Positions 52,019-61,644 of a stretch of DNA of 64,000 bases are shown here, in pieces. This stretch comes from Alphaproteobacteria bacterium. GTDB taxonomy: Bacteria; Pseudomonadota; Alphaproteobacteria; CAAHEQ01; UBA3637. Both the position numbers and the translations under genes were made by a program. The notes beneath the pieces were generated by a model that was not told where the DNA came from, did not search any database, and saw only the letters and a program-made list of their open reading frames with translations. Positions within the stretch are counted from its first letter, which is position 1; each line of letters begins with the position of its first letter. The DNA is taken from contig JAFPYS010000002.1 of assembly GCA_017412085.1 (NCBI GenBank), forward strand, positions 1-64,000. Reading direction: 5' to 3'.

Positions 52019-54646
52019 ATGAAATTTAAGAAATTGTTTGGCTCAGCCAACGAACGCTATCTCAAAAAGTTTGCAAAATATATCAAAGAAATCAATGCGC
52101 TTGAAGAACAATATCAAAAGCTTTCCGATGAAGAATTGAAAGCAAAAACCCCCGCTTTTAAGGAACGCCTTCAAAATGGGGAAACTTTGTGGGATATTTT
52201 GCCCGAAGCCTTTGCAACGGTGCGGGAAGGCGCAAAACGTGCCTTGGGATTACGGCCTTTCGATGTTCAATTACTGGGCGGTATCGTTTTATTTGACAAT
52301 AAAATTGCCGAGATGAAAACTGGCGAGGGTAAAACCTTGGTCGCCACATTGCCTGTTTATCTAAACGCTTTGACTGGCAAGGGCGTCCATGTTGTTACGG
52401 TCAACGATTATTTGGCCGCTCGTGACAGCGAATGGATGGGCAAAGTCTATCGCTTTTTAGGCCTCACTGTTGGCTGTATCATTGCCAATATGAGCAAAGA
52501 ACAACGCAAAGCCGCCTATGAATGTGACATCACTTATGCCACCAATAACGAGCTTGGATTTGACTATTTGCGTGATAATATGTGTGTCAATAAAAACGAA
52601 ATGGTTCAACGCCCTTTCAATTATGCTATTGTGGATGAAGTGGACTCGATCTTAATCGACGAAGCCAGAACGCCTCTTATTATTTCTGGGCAAGCAGAAG
52701 ATTCTTCTGAACGCTATATTGCCGTGGACAAGATTATGTCGGGTGTTCAACCAGAACACTATGAAAAAGACGAAAAACACAGAAATGTCACACTAACAGA
52801 TGCAGGTATTCAATTTGTAGAAGATGCCCTGCATAACGCAGGCTTGATGGTCGGTGGACTGTATGAAACAGACAATATCGCTTTCGTACACCACGTGGAA
52901 CAAGCCTTGCGCGCGCACACACTTTTCCAAAAAGATGTGGATTACATTGTCAAAGATGGCAAAGTTATGATTATCGATGAATTTACAGGGCGCATTATGG
53001 ATGGCCGCAGATACTCCAACGGTCTTCATCAGGCGTTAGAAGCCAAGGAGGGTGTAGAGATTCAACCCGAAAACCAAACTCTGGCTTCCATCACATACCA
53101 GAACTATTTCCGCATGTATCCTCATTTGGCTGGTATGACAGGTACCGCCATGACAGAGGCCGCCGAATTTGATGATATTTATAAACTACAAGTGGTTGAT
53201 ATTCCGACAAACAAACCTGTCGCCCGCAAAGACGAACAAGATGCCATTTATCGCACAGCAGAAGAAAAATACGATGCCATTATCAAGGAAATTCAAAAAG
53301 TTCATGATCGTGGGCAACCCATTTTGGTTGGCACAACAAGTATCGAAAAATCTGAAATTTTGGCAAATCTATTAAAACAAAAAACAAATATTCCATTTAA
53401 TGTGTTGAATGCGCGCCACCATGAACAAGAGGCTCATATTATTGCACAAGCTGGCGTTCCTGGCGCAGTGACTATCGCCACAAACATGGCCGGTCGCGGA
53501 ACAGATATTCAATTGGGCGGCAATTTTGAGATGCGTTTTAACGAACAAAAAGAGGCTCACCCAGACATGGATGAAACTTTGTTGGCTGAAAAAATTAAAG
53601 CTGAGATTGCCGAGGGCAAACAAAAGGCCTTGGCTGCTGGTGGCTTATATGTTTTAGGTTCCGAACGCCATGAAAGTCGCCGTATCGATAACCAATTACG
53701 CGGCCGATCCGGTCGTCAAGGTGATCCCGGTCAATCCAAATTTTACGTCAGTTTGGAAGACGATCTGATGCGTATTTTTGGTTCCGAACGAATCGGACGT
53801 ATTTTGAAGACCATGGGTTTAAAACAAAATGAAGCTATTGAACATCCTTGGATCAGTAAGGCTATTGCCAAGGCGCAACAAAAAGTCGAAGAATATCACT
53901 TTGATGTGCGTAAAAACCTTCTGAAATTTGACGATGTTACAAATGATCAACGCAAAATTATCTATGAACAACGCAAAGAAATTATGGAAATGGATGACGT
54001 TTATCCTGTGATGCAAGATATGCGCCAAGACACCATTACATCCCTTGTTTATTCTATTGCACCGGAGCGCACTGCACCAGAAGATTGGAATGCCGAAGAA
54101 TTGCGTCAAGAAACAATTAAGTTACTTGGCATAGATGCCCCATTTGCAAGCTGGAAAAATGAAGCCGGCATTGAACCGCAAGTTATGATTGATCGGTTAA
54201 TGAAGTTGGCCGATGAAGCTTGGCAAGAAAAAACAAAGATTCTGCCCCCAGACTTTAAAAAAGATTTTGAAAAAACTTTGTTGATTCAAACAATTGATAC
54301 GCTGTGGAAAGAACATTTACAAAGTTTGGACTTCATGAAGACCTCTATTGGCTTGCGAGCCTATGGACAACAAAATCCTTTGAACGCCTTCAAGCAAGAA
54401 GCTTTTCATTTGTTCCAAAATTTGTTGGGACGCGTGCGTGAACGTTTAACGGAAACCATGGGACGTTTGGAATTGAAATTGGCACCAGAGCCACCATCCT
54501 CACAAACAGAGGAAACTCCTGAAACGCCCGCCGAACAAGATCCGATCCCTCCTGTTGACACAAAAAAAGAAATCGGACGCAATGATCCCTGCCCTTGTGG
54601 TTCCGGCAAAAAATACAAACACTGCTGCGGCAAATTAGATGCCTAA
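52019..54646 (+). CDS. secA: Preprotein translocase ATPase SecA
   Basis: 875 residues from the ATG at 52019 (AAGGA six bases upstream; another ATG two codons earlier is too close). Motor of the Sec pathway. Walker [15 protein letters not shown], Walker B in [24 protein letters not shown]-type region ([11 protein letters not shown]), helical scaffold [18 protein letters not shown], and C-terminal zinc-binding tail [13 protein letters not shown] for SecB and lipid binding. Full length. Overlaps the convergent sodB stop by 12 bases. Confidence 0.98.
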   Translation: MKFKKLFGSANERYLKKFAKYIKEINALEEQYQKLSDEELKAKTPAFKERLQNGETLWDILPEAFATVREGAKRALGLRPFDVQLLGGIVLFDNKIAEMKTGEGKTLVATLPVYLNALTGKGVHVVTVNDYLAARDSEWMGKVYRFLGLTVGCIIANMSKEQRKAAYECDITYATNNELGFDYLRDNMCVNKNEMVQRPFNYAIVDEVDSILIDEARTPLIISGQAEDSSERYIAVDKIMSGVQPEHYEKDEKHRNVTLTDAGIQFVEDALHNAGLMVGGLYETDNIAFVHHVEQALRAHTLFQKDVDYIVKDGKVMIIDEFTGRIMDGRRYSNGLHQALEAKEGVEIQPENQTLASITYQNYFRMYPHLAGMTGTAMTEAAEFDDIYKLQVVDIPTNKPVARKDEQDAIYRTAEEKYDAIIKEIQKVHDRGQPILVGTTSIEKSEILANLLKQKTNIPFNVLNARHHEQEAHIIAQAGVPGAVTIATNMAGRGTDIQLGGNFEMRFNEQKEAHPDMDETLLAEKIKAEIAEGKQKALAAGGLYVLGSERHESRRIDNQLRGRSGRQGDPGQSKFYVSLEDDLMRIFGSERIGRILKTMGLKQNEAIEHPWISKAIAKAQQKVEEYHFDVRKNLLKFDDVTNDQRKIIYEQRKEIMEMDDVYPVMQDMRQDTITSLVYSIAPERTAPEDWNAEELRQETIKLLGIDAPFASWKNEAGIEPQVMIDRLMKLADEAWQEKTKILPPDFKKDFEKTLLIQTIDTLWKEHLQSLDFMKTSIGLRAYGQQNPLNAFKQEAFHLFQNLLGRVRERLTETMGRLELKLAPEPPSSQTEETPETPAEQDPIPPVDTKKEIGRNDPCPCGSGKKYKHCCGKLDA

Positions 54647-55228
54647 ACGTTCATTGACAAGACGCCAGTTAATTGCCTTGTTGACCACCTCTGTGGCGTA
54701 ATCCAGACGTTTATTTTGATAATCTAAGTAATAGGCATGTTCCCACACATCCAATGTCCAAAGAGGCACAAATCCCTTTTGTCCACAGGGCGTTTCTGCG
54801 TTTAGCGTGCTTTGAATTTTAAGATGTTCTCCGTCTAACACAAGCCACACCCAACCAGAACCAAATCGAGCCATTGCTGTCTTTATTAATTCAGCTTTTA
54901 AATTATCAACGCTGTTATAATCTTTTCGAATATAAAACATCAAATCATCAGAAATTTTATGATCCTCTGAGCTAACACTTAACCCATCAAAGAAAAATTC
55001 ATGATTCCAAACTTGTGCCACCTGGTTAAACAAAGCGTTTTCACCTTTTTCCCGAGCCAGTGAAACAAGCTCTTCTAAGTTTTTATGTTTCCATTTTGGT
55101 GGCAACAACTCATTAGCTTTTACAACATATCCAGCATAGTGTTTGTCGTGATGAAAAAATAATGTTTGCGAACTGATAATTGGAGCTAACGCCTCCAAAT
55201 CATATTTTAACGGTTTAATTTCCAACAT
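54635..55228 (-). CDS. sodB: Superoxide dismutase (Fe/Mn type)
   Basis: 197 residues. Metal ligands in [12 protein letters not shown] (His), QVWNHEFFF (His) and [12 protein letters not shown] (Asp and His); [10 protein letters not shown] is typical. Removes superoxide in the cytoplasm. Iron versus manganese preference cannot be fixed; residue pattern [11 protein letters not shown] with Gln leans to Fe. GGAGG precedes the ATG. Unusual companion to NifJ: an oxygen-sensitive enzyme and an oxidative stress defence in one genome. Confidence 0.95.
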   Translation of the reverse strand: MLEIKPLKYDLEALAPIISSQTLFFHHDKHYAGYVVKANELLPPKWKHKNLEELVSLAREKGENALFNQVAQVWNHEFFFDGLSVSSEDHKISDDLMFYIRKDYNSVDNLKAELIKTAMARFGSGWVWLVLDGEHLKIQSTLNAETPCGQKGFVPLWTLDVWEHAYYLDYQNKRLDYATEVVNKAINWRLVNERLGI

Positions 55229-55278
55229 GATGTACCTCCTTGTGTTATGATAGGATGCACTTTTTACAAAAGCAAGGC

Positions 55279-55307
55279 TTGATTTCCTGGTAAAAATTTG
55301 CTATAAT
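55279..55307 (+). promoter_or_regulatory. Promoter of tRNA-Leu
   Basis: TTGATT (55279-55284), 17 bases, TATAAT (55302-55307), 12 bases before the mature tRNA 5' end. Confidence 0.75.
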
Positions 55308-55319
55308 GCTCCCGTTATT

Positions 55320-55404
<85 letters not shown>

Positions 55405-55422
55405 TTTCCTTGATAATTTCTC

Positions 55423-55451
55423 TTGACTTATTTATAAAACTCAAATATATT
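55423..55451 (+). promoter_or_regulatory. Promoter of pagP
   Basis: TTGACT (55423-55428), 17 bases, TATATT (55446-55451), about 44 bases before the ATG at 55495. Confidence 0.6.
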
Positions 55452-55494
55452 CAGCATATTATTTTATGGTATATTGAAAGAAAAACTATCATTT

Positions 55495-56052
55495 ATGGGA
55501 AAATTACATATTATTAAGTATTGCTTTGTTGCCGTTCTGTGTGCTTGTTTTGCATACACGTTTCATGCGCGCGCAGAAGAAACCGAGGAAGAAACTTCCT
55601 TAACACAGGGTGTCATAAACCATGTTAGCAACATTTGGAATGATGGTAGATACGAATTTTTATTTCCAGTTTACACATATCACAGCCCCTTAACCTACAG
55701 TGCCGAAAAACGAAAAGAGTACAATGTTAATCCTTGGGGATTTGGTATTGGTAAATATCTTGAACCCACACCCAACAGGAGATACGCCCTCTCATTCATG
55801 ACGTTCCAAGATTCTTTTAACAAACCAGAACCGTCATTCTTTTACTCTTGGCAACACCTTTGGCGCGCAGGAAAGGATTTTCGTCCCACACTAGGATTTG
55901 TGGCCGGTATTACTTTCAGAGATAATTATCATTGGATTCCCGTCCCGGGTGCCGCACCTACTTTTGGACTAGAATATAAATCCTTTTCCATTGATACTTT
56001 GTATGTCCCAGGATTTGATGTCTTTTTAACTTGGCTTACTTGGCGGTTTTAA
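55495..56052 (+). CDS. pagP: Lipid A palmitoyltransferase PagP
   Basis: 185 residues from ATG at 55495 (an in-frame TTG at 55474 would only lengthen the leader). Signal peptide (IIKYCFVAVLCACFAYTFHARA), then the PagP eight-strand barrel: WNDGRYEFLFPVYTYHSPLTY, NPWGFGIGKY, MTFQDSFNKPEPSFFYSW, AGITFRDNYHWIPVPGAAP, and a final LYVPGFDVFLTWLTWRF. Catalytic residues by comparison with E. coli (His33, Asp76, Ser77) are His63, Asp106, Ser107. It moves a palmitate from phospholipid to lipid A at the outer membrane, protecting against antimicrobial peptides. Own promoter; a phosphorelay operon follows, perhaps its regulator (inference). Confidence 0.93.
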   Translation: MGKLHIIKYCFVAVLCACFAYTFHARAEETEEETSLTQGVINHVSNIWNDGRYEFLFPVYTYHSPLTYSAEKRKEYNVNPWGFGIGKYLEPTPNRRYALSFMTFQDSFNKPEPSFFYSWQHLWRAGKDFRPTLGFVAGITFRDNYHWIPVPGAAPTFGLEYKSFSIDTLYVPGFDVFLTWLTWRF

Positions 56053-56079
56053 TTTCGTGTTCTAAGTCTAAAATAAAGC

Positions 56080-56109
56080 TGGACTTCTTCTTTTAATTTT
56101 TGATATAAT
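56080..56109 (+). promoter_or_regulatory. Promoter of the Hpt-regulator-kinase operon
   Basis: TGGACT (56080-56085), 18 bases, TATAAT (56104-56109), about 20 bases before the ATG at 56129. Confidence 0.5.
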
Positions 56110-56128
56110 AAAGAAAAAGGAGGGGACA

Positions 56129-56620
56129 ATGTCTATTTTTGAATTACCCAACAACTTGAAGAAAAAGTCCATTAAGCCCGCTGGGCGCGCTCAAAGTCCA
56201 AAAATGAAATCAGCGCCGACCACACCAACCAATCCCAACGATTTGGAAAAACTGGCCATGGAAGCCATGGCCGATTTGGCTAACAAATTTCCAGCGTGGG
56301 CAAGCGGCGACGTTCAAAAAATGAAGGAATCTCTTGGCAATGCCGGCGGTGTATTTGGCGCCGAACGGACACAACTTATCCGTACAAAAGTTTATCCTAA
56401 AGCGCATGATTTAAAAGGACAAGGTGCCACCTTTGGCTACCCTTTAATTACAGACATCGGCTCACACATGTGTGAATTGATAACCAGCAAGACGACCTTT
56501 TCAGCCAATGACCTGACTATTTTGAAAGGGGATGTCCAAATGATGGAAACTGTTTTGTGGAAAAAATTAAAGGGTGATGGCGGCTCAAAAGGCGCACAAA
56601 TATTGGAGAAATTAAGATAG
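56129..56620 (+). CDS. Histidine phosphotransfer (Hpt) domain protein
   Basis: 163 residues. Residues 1-40 are a basic, Pro-rich leader without signal features. The Hpt helix bundle follows, with the phosphorylatable His in KAHDLKGQGATFGYPLI (His93; HxLKG pattern) and SHMCELI. It would relay phosphate between a kinase and a response regulator. The GTG of the OmpR-type gene overlaps its stop, putting Hpt, regulator and kinase in one operon, which suggests a phosphorelay rather than a simple pair. Confidence 0.82.
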   Translation: MSIFELPNNLKKKSIKPAGRAQSPKMKSAPTTPTNPNDLEKLAMEAMADLANKFPAWASGDVQKMKESLGNAGGVFGAERTQLIRTKVYPKAHDLKGQGATFGYPLITDIGSHMCELITSKTTFSANDLTILKGDVQMMETVLWKKLKGDGGSKGAQILEKLR

Positions 56621-57285
56621 TGAACGAACATCTTGTTTTGATTGTCGATGATGATACAAGATTGCGTCAATTGTTAAAAACGTATTTGACACGCAATCAT
56701 TTTGTTGTGTCAGAAGCAGCCAATGCTTTTGATGCACAGGATTTACTTAAATACCTTAAGCCAGATGCCATTATTATGGATGTTATGATGCCCCAAAAAA
56801 ATGGAGATATCTTGACGCAAGAATTAAGGCAACAAGGCATCACCACGCCTATTTTAATTTTAACAGCACGCGGCGATACAAACAGCCGTATTACAGGACT
56901 AGAAGCTGGAGCAGATGATTATTTACCAAAGCCCTTTGAACCAAAGGAACTGCTGTTACGACTTAATAATTTGCTGAAACGCCAAAATCCGTCTACTCAA
57001 ACTTTATCTTTTGGACCTTATACCTATGTTCCACAAACCGGCATTTTGAAGAAACAAAATGAGCAAATAATTTTAACAAATGCAGAACAAGCCTTGCTGA
57101 CCGCCTTTACAAATCATATGAACGAAGATATTTCTCGCGAACAACTGGCTTCTTGGTTAGGTCTTGAAAACACACGCACCATCGATGTACAAGTAACACG
57201 ATTGCGTAAAAAATTAGAAACAGATACAACACTACATATTATTCAAACAATCAGAGGAAAGGGCTATAGGTTAGTAAGCGCATGA
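56620..57285 (+). CDS. OmpR-family response regulator
   Basis: 221 residues from GTG at 56620, overlapping the previous stop. Receiver domain with Asp10-Asp11, phospho-acceptor Asp54 in IIMDVMMPQKNG and Lys in LPKPFEPKEL; winged-helix C-terminal domain with RTIDVQVTRLRKKLE and TIRGKGYRL. Transcription factor for the kinase that follows (four-base overlap). Confidence 0.95.
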   Translation: MNEHLVLIVDDDTRLRQLLKTYLTRNHFVVSEAANAFDAQDLLKYLKPDAIIMDVMMPQKNGDILTQELRQQGITTPILILTARGDTNSRITGLEAGADDYLPKPFEPKELLLRLNNLLKRQNPSTQTLSFGPYTYVPQTGILKKQNEQIILTNAEQALLTAFTNHMNEDISREQLASWLGLENTRTIDVQVTRLRKKLETDTTLHIIQTIRGKGYRLVSA

Positions 57286-58628
57286 TTAAAAAATGGATTA
57301 AAAGTTTTCGAAAAACAGTTTTACCCAACGGACTTTTGGGACGCTTTTTTCTAATTATTTTATTACCTCTTATTATTGTTCAACTGTCTTTGGGTATCTT
57401 TTTTTATAATCGGCACTGGGATACCGTCAGTCACCGTCTTGCTCGTGATATCTATGGTGAAGTAGAGCTTGTTGCCGATATTGTGAACACATCCACATTA
57501 CCTCGTGATGAGTTGGTTTATTTATTGAATCAGGTAGAACGTAGCCTCTTTTTGGATTTAACATGGAAACCCGGAGCAAAAATTAATACCAAACACAAAC
57601 GTCGCATCATGGATATGAGTCAAGATTTGGCTGGCGAATTGACGCATCTTAAATTTCCATACCAAATTACCACAACAACCGATGGACAGCAACGTATTCA
57701 TATCCAATTAGATCGCGGTGTTTTAGAAGTCGTCGTTGCCCGCAAACGTTTCTTCAGCTCAACGGTTTGGGTATTTTTCCTGTGGATGGTATTTTCATCC
57801 ATCTTACTTTTTGGCGTTGCATTGATCTTTATGAAAAACCAGTTGCGCGCCATCATCCGACTTGCGCATGCAGCGGAAGCTTTTGGTATTGGTAAAAATG
57901 TGGATCATTTTAAACCGGAAGGTGCCACAGAAGTGCGTCACGCCGGCGCCGCCTTTTTAATGATGAAAAACAGATTACAACGCTACCTTACCGAAAGAAC
58001 AGCCATGTTAGCAGGCGTTTCCCATGATCTACGCACCCCTTTAACACGATTAAAATTGCAACTTTCCATGTTACCACAAGATGAAACGACACATGCAATG
58101 GAACAAGATGTCAATGATATGGAAAATATGTTGAATGGTTACTTAACGTTTGCCCGGGGTGATGGACGTGAAGAATCAAAAGAAATAAATCTAAAACCAT
58201 TTGTGACTAATTTGGTGGAAAAGTTCAGAAAAACAAACCACCAAATTGAATTGTCCGCACAGCCTGACGTTCAAATAATCGCACGCCCTTCGGATTTGTC
58301 GCGCGCATTAGGTAACTTAATTTCTAACGCGGGACGTTATGCCTCCAAAACATGGGTTAAAATTCAAAAGAAACAAGATTTAGTGCAAATTATCGTGGAC
58401 GACAATGGTCCCGGCATTCCCAAAAACAGACGCAAAGAGGTCTTTAAGCCCTTCGTGCGTTTAGAGGAATCCCGCAATCCAACAACAGGAGGTGTCGGGC
58501 TTGGTCTTACCATTGCACGGGATATTTTGTTATCCCATGGCGGCGATATTTCTTTGGAAACAAGCCCGCAAAAAGGATTGCGTGTTATCGTGACATTACC
58601 ACTTTATAAACCAACAAAAAATACTTGA
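57282..58628 (+). CDS. EnvZ-like sensor histidine kinase
   Basis: 448 residues. Two membrane spans (about 21-42 and 161-184) flank a periplasmic sensor of about 115 residues; HAMP (about 185-240); H-box SHDLRTPLTRLKLQL with His248; catalytic domain with N-box NLISNAGRYA, G1 DDNGPGIP and G2 GGVGLGLTIA. Layout and motifs match the EnvZ/OmpR class in alphaproteobacteria. The signal is unknown. Position after pagP makes envelope stress a reasonable guess. Confidence 0.95.
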   Translation: MIKKWIKSFRKTVLPNGLLGRFFLIILLPLIIVQLSLGIFFYNRHWDTVSHRLARDIYGEVELVADIVNTSTLPRDELVYLLNQVERSLFLDLTWKPGAKINTKHKRRIMDMSQDLAGELTHLKFPYQITTTTDGQQRIHIQLDRGVLEVVVARKRFFSSTVWVFFLWMVFSSILLFGVALIFMKNQLRAIIRLAHAAEAFGIGKNVDHFKPEGATEVRHAGAAFLMMKNRLQRYLTERTAMLAGVSHDLRTPLTRLKLQLSMLPQDETTHAMEQDVNDMENMLNGYLTFARGDGREESKEINLKPFVTNLVEKFRKTNHQIELSAQPDVQIIARPSDLSRALGNLISNAGRYASKTWVKIQKKQDLVQIIVDDNGPGIPKNRRKEVFKPFVRLEESRNPTTGGVGLGLTIARDILLSHGGDISLETSPQKGLRVIVTLPLYKPTKNT

Positions 58629-58673
58629 ATAAAAAGTCAAAACAGCTTATGCTGACGAAAAAAGGAGGACTTC

Positions 58674-59921
58674 ATGCGTATTTTTTTATCTGTTTTGATC
58701 TTGGGATTATCCCTTCAAGTTTCTGCCCAAACACTAACTGAAGCATTAAATCAAGCGGCACGAACAACAAGAGCCGCAGGAAATATTGACAACGCAACAA
58801 CACGACTTTCCGGTCGCCCAGATACCTTAGCTGATTCAACTAGCATTCGACAAGCGGCCGGTACATTAAGCAGTGCCGCCAGTGATTTATCCTCCATCAA
58901 TGCAAATACGAATGCTATATTGGGTGCAACGGGATCTGTATCTGGCGCCACCGGAACATTGCGCGAAGCTGCCGGTACCCTCAGAACAACCGCTAACACA
59001 CAATCTGCCGCTGATGCAACTGCCAGATCTGCAGAAAGATTACAAGAGGCTGTCGCAGAAGGAAACCTGAGCGGTACGGCAAGTGCTGTAAACAGTTTAA
59101 GTAGCAATGCAAATCGCACCATCCAAAATGTGAACAGACTCACCAATAATTCCCTTGGTAATGACGCATTGGGTGGCGTCACCGACAATTTACGTGGCAT
59201 CAGTACCAGATTGTATGGCTTGTCTCAAATTCAAAGCAGTGGGCAGCGCATTTCATCCGCGACAAGCCGCATTCAGCAAGGCATTCGTTCTGGTAATTTA
59301 TTTCAAATTGCCTCTGGTTTAAGTAATGTTTCAAGCAACATTTCTTCGGCACAACGGGGTTTACAAAAAAGCGCTTATGGTAATCAGCGACCGCAGCAAC
59401 AACGCACCACACAAAGAGCGCAACGTTCTACCACACAGTCAAGAACAGCAAACAGACGTACTGCCTCATCCGGATCAGGCAGTTCTAGCTCCAGCGGCGC
59501 CGTCCATGTTTCTAGTGGCAACAGCGGATCCTCTGGTGGCAGCTCTGGTGGTTCCAGCTCTGGCGCTTCTAGCTCTGGTGGTACCACTCACTCTGGCGGA
59601 GGCAGTTCGGGTGGTTCCAGCACAGGCGGCTCTGGCTCTTTAGCTGGCGGAAGTGGTTCTGGTAGTGCAGGAGCTTCTGGTAATAGTGGCGCCGGCGCAG
59701 GGAATAATGCCTCTTCTGGTGCTCAACAACAGACTGAGCAAAAGCAACAGCCAAAACAAAACACTACCAGGAAATCAACCACATTGAAACCTTATGCGCC
59801 TGGACGCGTTAATACAGGATCTGACGTTTTGGACGATGTGTTGCACGAAGTAGATGCGGCATTACCCAAAAACATTGCAGATACAAAAGCTGTCTTAACA
59901 GATCAAAAACATTATAAATAG
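58674..59921 (+). CDS. Secreted low-complexity Ser/Gly-rich protein
   Basis: 415 residues. Signal peptide (IFLSVLILGLSLQVSA). Residues 20-235 are a helix-forming region rich in Ala, Ser, Thr and Asn with repeating AAGTL, SSAAS and TARSA elements, reminiscent of coiled or collagen-like surface proteins. Residues 240-262 are Gln/Arg-rich, 263-350 almost only Ser and Gly, and the last 50 are charged with YAPGRVNTG. GGAGG precedes the ATG. No family recognised. A flexible envelope or matrix protein is likely; the next small secreted gene follows after nine bases. Confidence 0.75.
   Translation: MRIFLSVLILGLSLQVSAQTLTEALNQAARTTRAAGNIDNATTRLSGRPDTLADSTSIRQAAGTLSSAASDLSSINANTNAILGATGSVSGATGTLREAAGTLRTTANTQSAADATARSAERLQEAVAEGNLSGTASAVNSLSSNANRTIQNVNRLTNNSLGNDALGGVTDNLRGISTRLYGLSQIQSSGQRISSATSRIQQGIRSGNLFQIASGLSNVSSNISSAQRGLQKSAYGNQRPQQQRTTQRAQRSTTQSRTANRRTASSGSGSSSSSGAVHVSSGNSGSSGGSSGGSSSGASSSGGTTHSGGGSSGGSSTGGSGSLAGGSGSGSAGASGNSGAGAGNNASSGAQQQTEQKQQPKQNTTRKSTTLKPYAPGRVNTGSDVLDDVLHEVDAALPKNIADTKAVLTDQKHYK
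59460..59723 (+). repeat. Ser/Gly low-complexity coding repeat
   Basis: About 88 codons of Ser and Gly with few other residues, using degenerate codons of the TCTGGTGGC type, inside the 415-residue secreted protein. Likely to vary in length between strains. Confidence 0.6.
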
Positions 59922-59930
59922 GAGTTTCAA

Positions 59931-60122
59931 ATGAATAAGAGATATCTTTTATTGTGTTTGGCTATACTTGCATTAGTCAGTGCCGTTGTCGCAAAAGAAT
60001 ATGTACCCACAAAGGATGAAGACGGATTTATGGCCAACACAGAGTTAACTAAAGAAAAGAAGGAAGAAATAAAATCCTACATTACCGATTACAAGGAAAA
60101 ACCAACAAAATCTGTACGATAA
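59931..60122 (+). CDS. Small secreted or membrane-anchored protein
   Basis: 63 residues. Hydrophobic N-terminus (YLLLCLAILALVSAVVA) as signal peptide, then a charged 40-residue mature part (KEYVPTKDEDGFMANTELTKEKKEEI). AGGAG lies about seven bases before the ATG. Follows the Ser/Gly-rich gene by nine bases and ends at a bidirectional terminator. No family recognised. Confidence 0.65.
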   Translation: MNKRYLLLCLAILALVSAVVAKEYVPTKDEDGFMANTELTKEKKEEIKSYITDYKEKPTKSVR

Positions 60123-60137
60123 TTACTTAAAGCATTA

Positions 60138-60172
60138 AAAAAACCCCGCCCAATCGGACGGGGTTTCTTTTA
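60138..60172. terminator. Bidirectional terminator between convergent genes
   Basis: AAACCCCGcCC / GGaCGGGGTTT stem around AATCG with A-runs before and T-runs after, serving both the small secreted gene and the VirB2-like gene. Confidence 0.88.
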
Positions 60173-60181
60173 GGAATTGGA

Positions 60182-60547
60182 TTAGTTCCAAGAACCTTCA
60201 TTTTGACCCAAGGTATCACTAATACCATAGCTTGGACCACTACCCGATTCTTCGTTGATGGCGTATTGAACCACCTGGCTGGCAACGGCCAATAAAGCCA
60301 AACCGACTGCCAAAATGGCCACTTTCTTCCATTCAAATTTACCAAAGATTGCTGCAACGGCAAAACCAACCAATGCAAAGCCACCTAAGATAAACACGAT
60401 CACGCGGACGTTTTGGAAAACAGTACCTAATTTAGTCGCAGCTGTACCAAACAAATCTGTTGCATTACCAGCAGCAAAAGCGGCGCCAGCGAAACACAGA
60501 CCGGCCATAATTGCCAATTGTCCCATCACTTTCAAAGTTTTATTCAT
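60182..60547 (-). CDS. TrbC/VirB2-like pilin
   Basis: 121 residues. Signal peptide ending AGAAFA, then two membrane spans (about 48-68 and 74-93) separated by a short basic loop FGKFEWKK, and a polar Gly/Ser-rich tail. The two-helix hairpin is that of VirB2/TrbC pilins of type IV secretion systems. AAGGAG precedes the ATG. It is the second type IV secretion part in the window after the coupling protein at 31 kb, 27 kb away and in the opposite direction. No VirB3-VirB4 neighbours. Confidence 0.75.
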   Translation of the reverse strand: MNKTLKVMGQLAIMAGLCFAGAAFAAGNATDLFGTAATKLGTVFQNVRVIVFILGGFALVGFAVAAIFGKFEWKKVAILAVGLALLAVASQVVQYAINEESGSGPSYGISDTLGQNEGSWN

Positions 60548-60739
60548 CTTTTTCTCCTTTTTTTATTGTTAAACCAAGATTGAAACCACCCAATCTTGAG
60601 ACCATCATACATCTTTTTTTCCAAAATTCAAACTTTTTTTTAGTTTTTTCAAAAAAATATATGTTTTTTACGCTTTTGTTAATCAAAAATTAATACTTGC
60701 AGTTTTATGATGACCTAGACGGATTGAAAGGGGTCTAAG

Positions 60740-61588
60740 ATGCGTCATGGGGCAAGAACATCACTTTTATTCATATTGAGCGGGGCAATTTGTGCCCCAT
60801 ATACGGTATTGGCACAGGCACCAAACGATGTTTTGTTGTTTGATAATCAGACAGATTTCTTGTTGCCATCTTATTTTGATACGCCCGCGCCCACGACGCA
60901 ACCAGCCACCCCACCAAAGGCCCAACCCCTTGTGCCTCAAAATGTCCCGGCTGATATTGATATCTTAAACGAAATTTTTGGAGACCAAGTTGTTTCTTCG
61001 CAGTCTTTATCAGAACCAGCGCCACAACCCCAAAAACAGGCACAAAACAGCACACAAACATTCTATCCAACCCCAAAATCAATCAAACAGGAGACGCAAC
61101 AACCGTTATTGACGCCTTTGGCTCCATTACCAAAATTGCCAGAGGCCCCTATTCCTAATACAAAGAAGCCTAAACCGACCTCTACCTATGCAACAAAATT
61201 ATTGGCAAAGGAAACGGGCAAAAGCAAATCAAACATCCAGCTTCCAAAGGATATTCGTTTACAATTCGCCCCTTATTCCACACAGCTAACGGATTCCGCC
61301 ATCAAATGGATTTCCGCTTATGCCCTACACGTTCAAAAAGATCCAACTTTGGTAGTCAATTTGCGTGTTAGCTATCGAAATTGGGATCAACAACAAGCGC
61401 GTTTAGGCCTTATTATGCAAATTATGATGGAGAAAGGTTTACCCGCGCGGCAAATTCAAATTTTCCAATCTGACAGAGATCCCGACACAATCGTAATCGG
61501 TGCAGATTCCAACCCAAATCAAACACATGCTAATACATCTGAAGATTCAAAAAAAGTCATTAAGGATCAAAAAACGCTTTCATGGTAA
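60740..61588 (+). CDS. Secreted protein with OmpA-like C-terminal domain
   Basis: 282 residues. Signal peptide (to about residue 25), then about 140 residues of Pro/Gln-rich linker, then a C-terminal OmpA-like fold (about 165-255): IQLPKDIRLQFAPYSTQLTD, AIKWISAYALHVQKDPTLVV and RNWDQQQARLGLIMQIMMEKGL. Such domains bind peptidoglycan, which would anchor the pilus secretin encoded downstream. AAAGGGG precedes the ATG. Followed after 56 bases by the TcpQ-domain gene. Confidence 0.72.
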   Translation: MRHGARTSLLFILSGAICAPYTVLAQAPNDVLLFDNQTDFLLPSYFDTPAPTTQPATPPKAQPLVPQNVPADIDILNEIFGDQVVSSQSLSEPAPQPQKQAQNSTQTFYPTPKSIKQETQQPLLTPLAPLPKLPEAPIPNTKKPKPTSTYATKLLAKETGKSKSNIQLPKDIRLQFAPYSTQLTDSAIKWISAYALHVQKDPTLVVNLRVSYRNWDQQQARLGLIMQIMMEKGLPARQIQIFQSDRDPDTIVIGADSNPNQTHANTSEDSKKVIKDQKTLSW

Positions 61589-61644
61589 AAATTAAGTTGT
61601 ATCTTTTAAAAAATTATGTTAAGTTGAGTAAAAAGGAGAAAAAT

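Noticed and set aside
58751-59200. 149-codon minus-strand open frame
   Set aside because: Shadow of the Ala/Ser-rich secreted protein; low-complexity sequence opens other frames.
60661-60739. TATGAT upstream of the OmpA-like gene as promoter
   Set aside because: No acceptable -35 at 16-18 bases; left unannotated.
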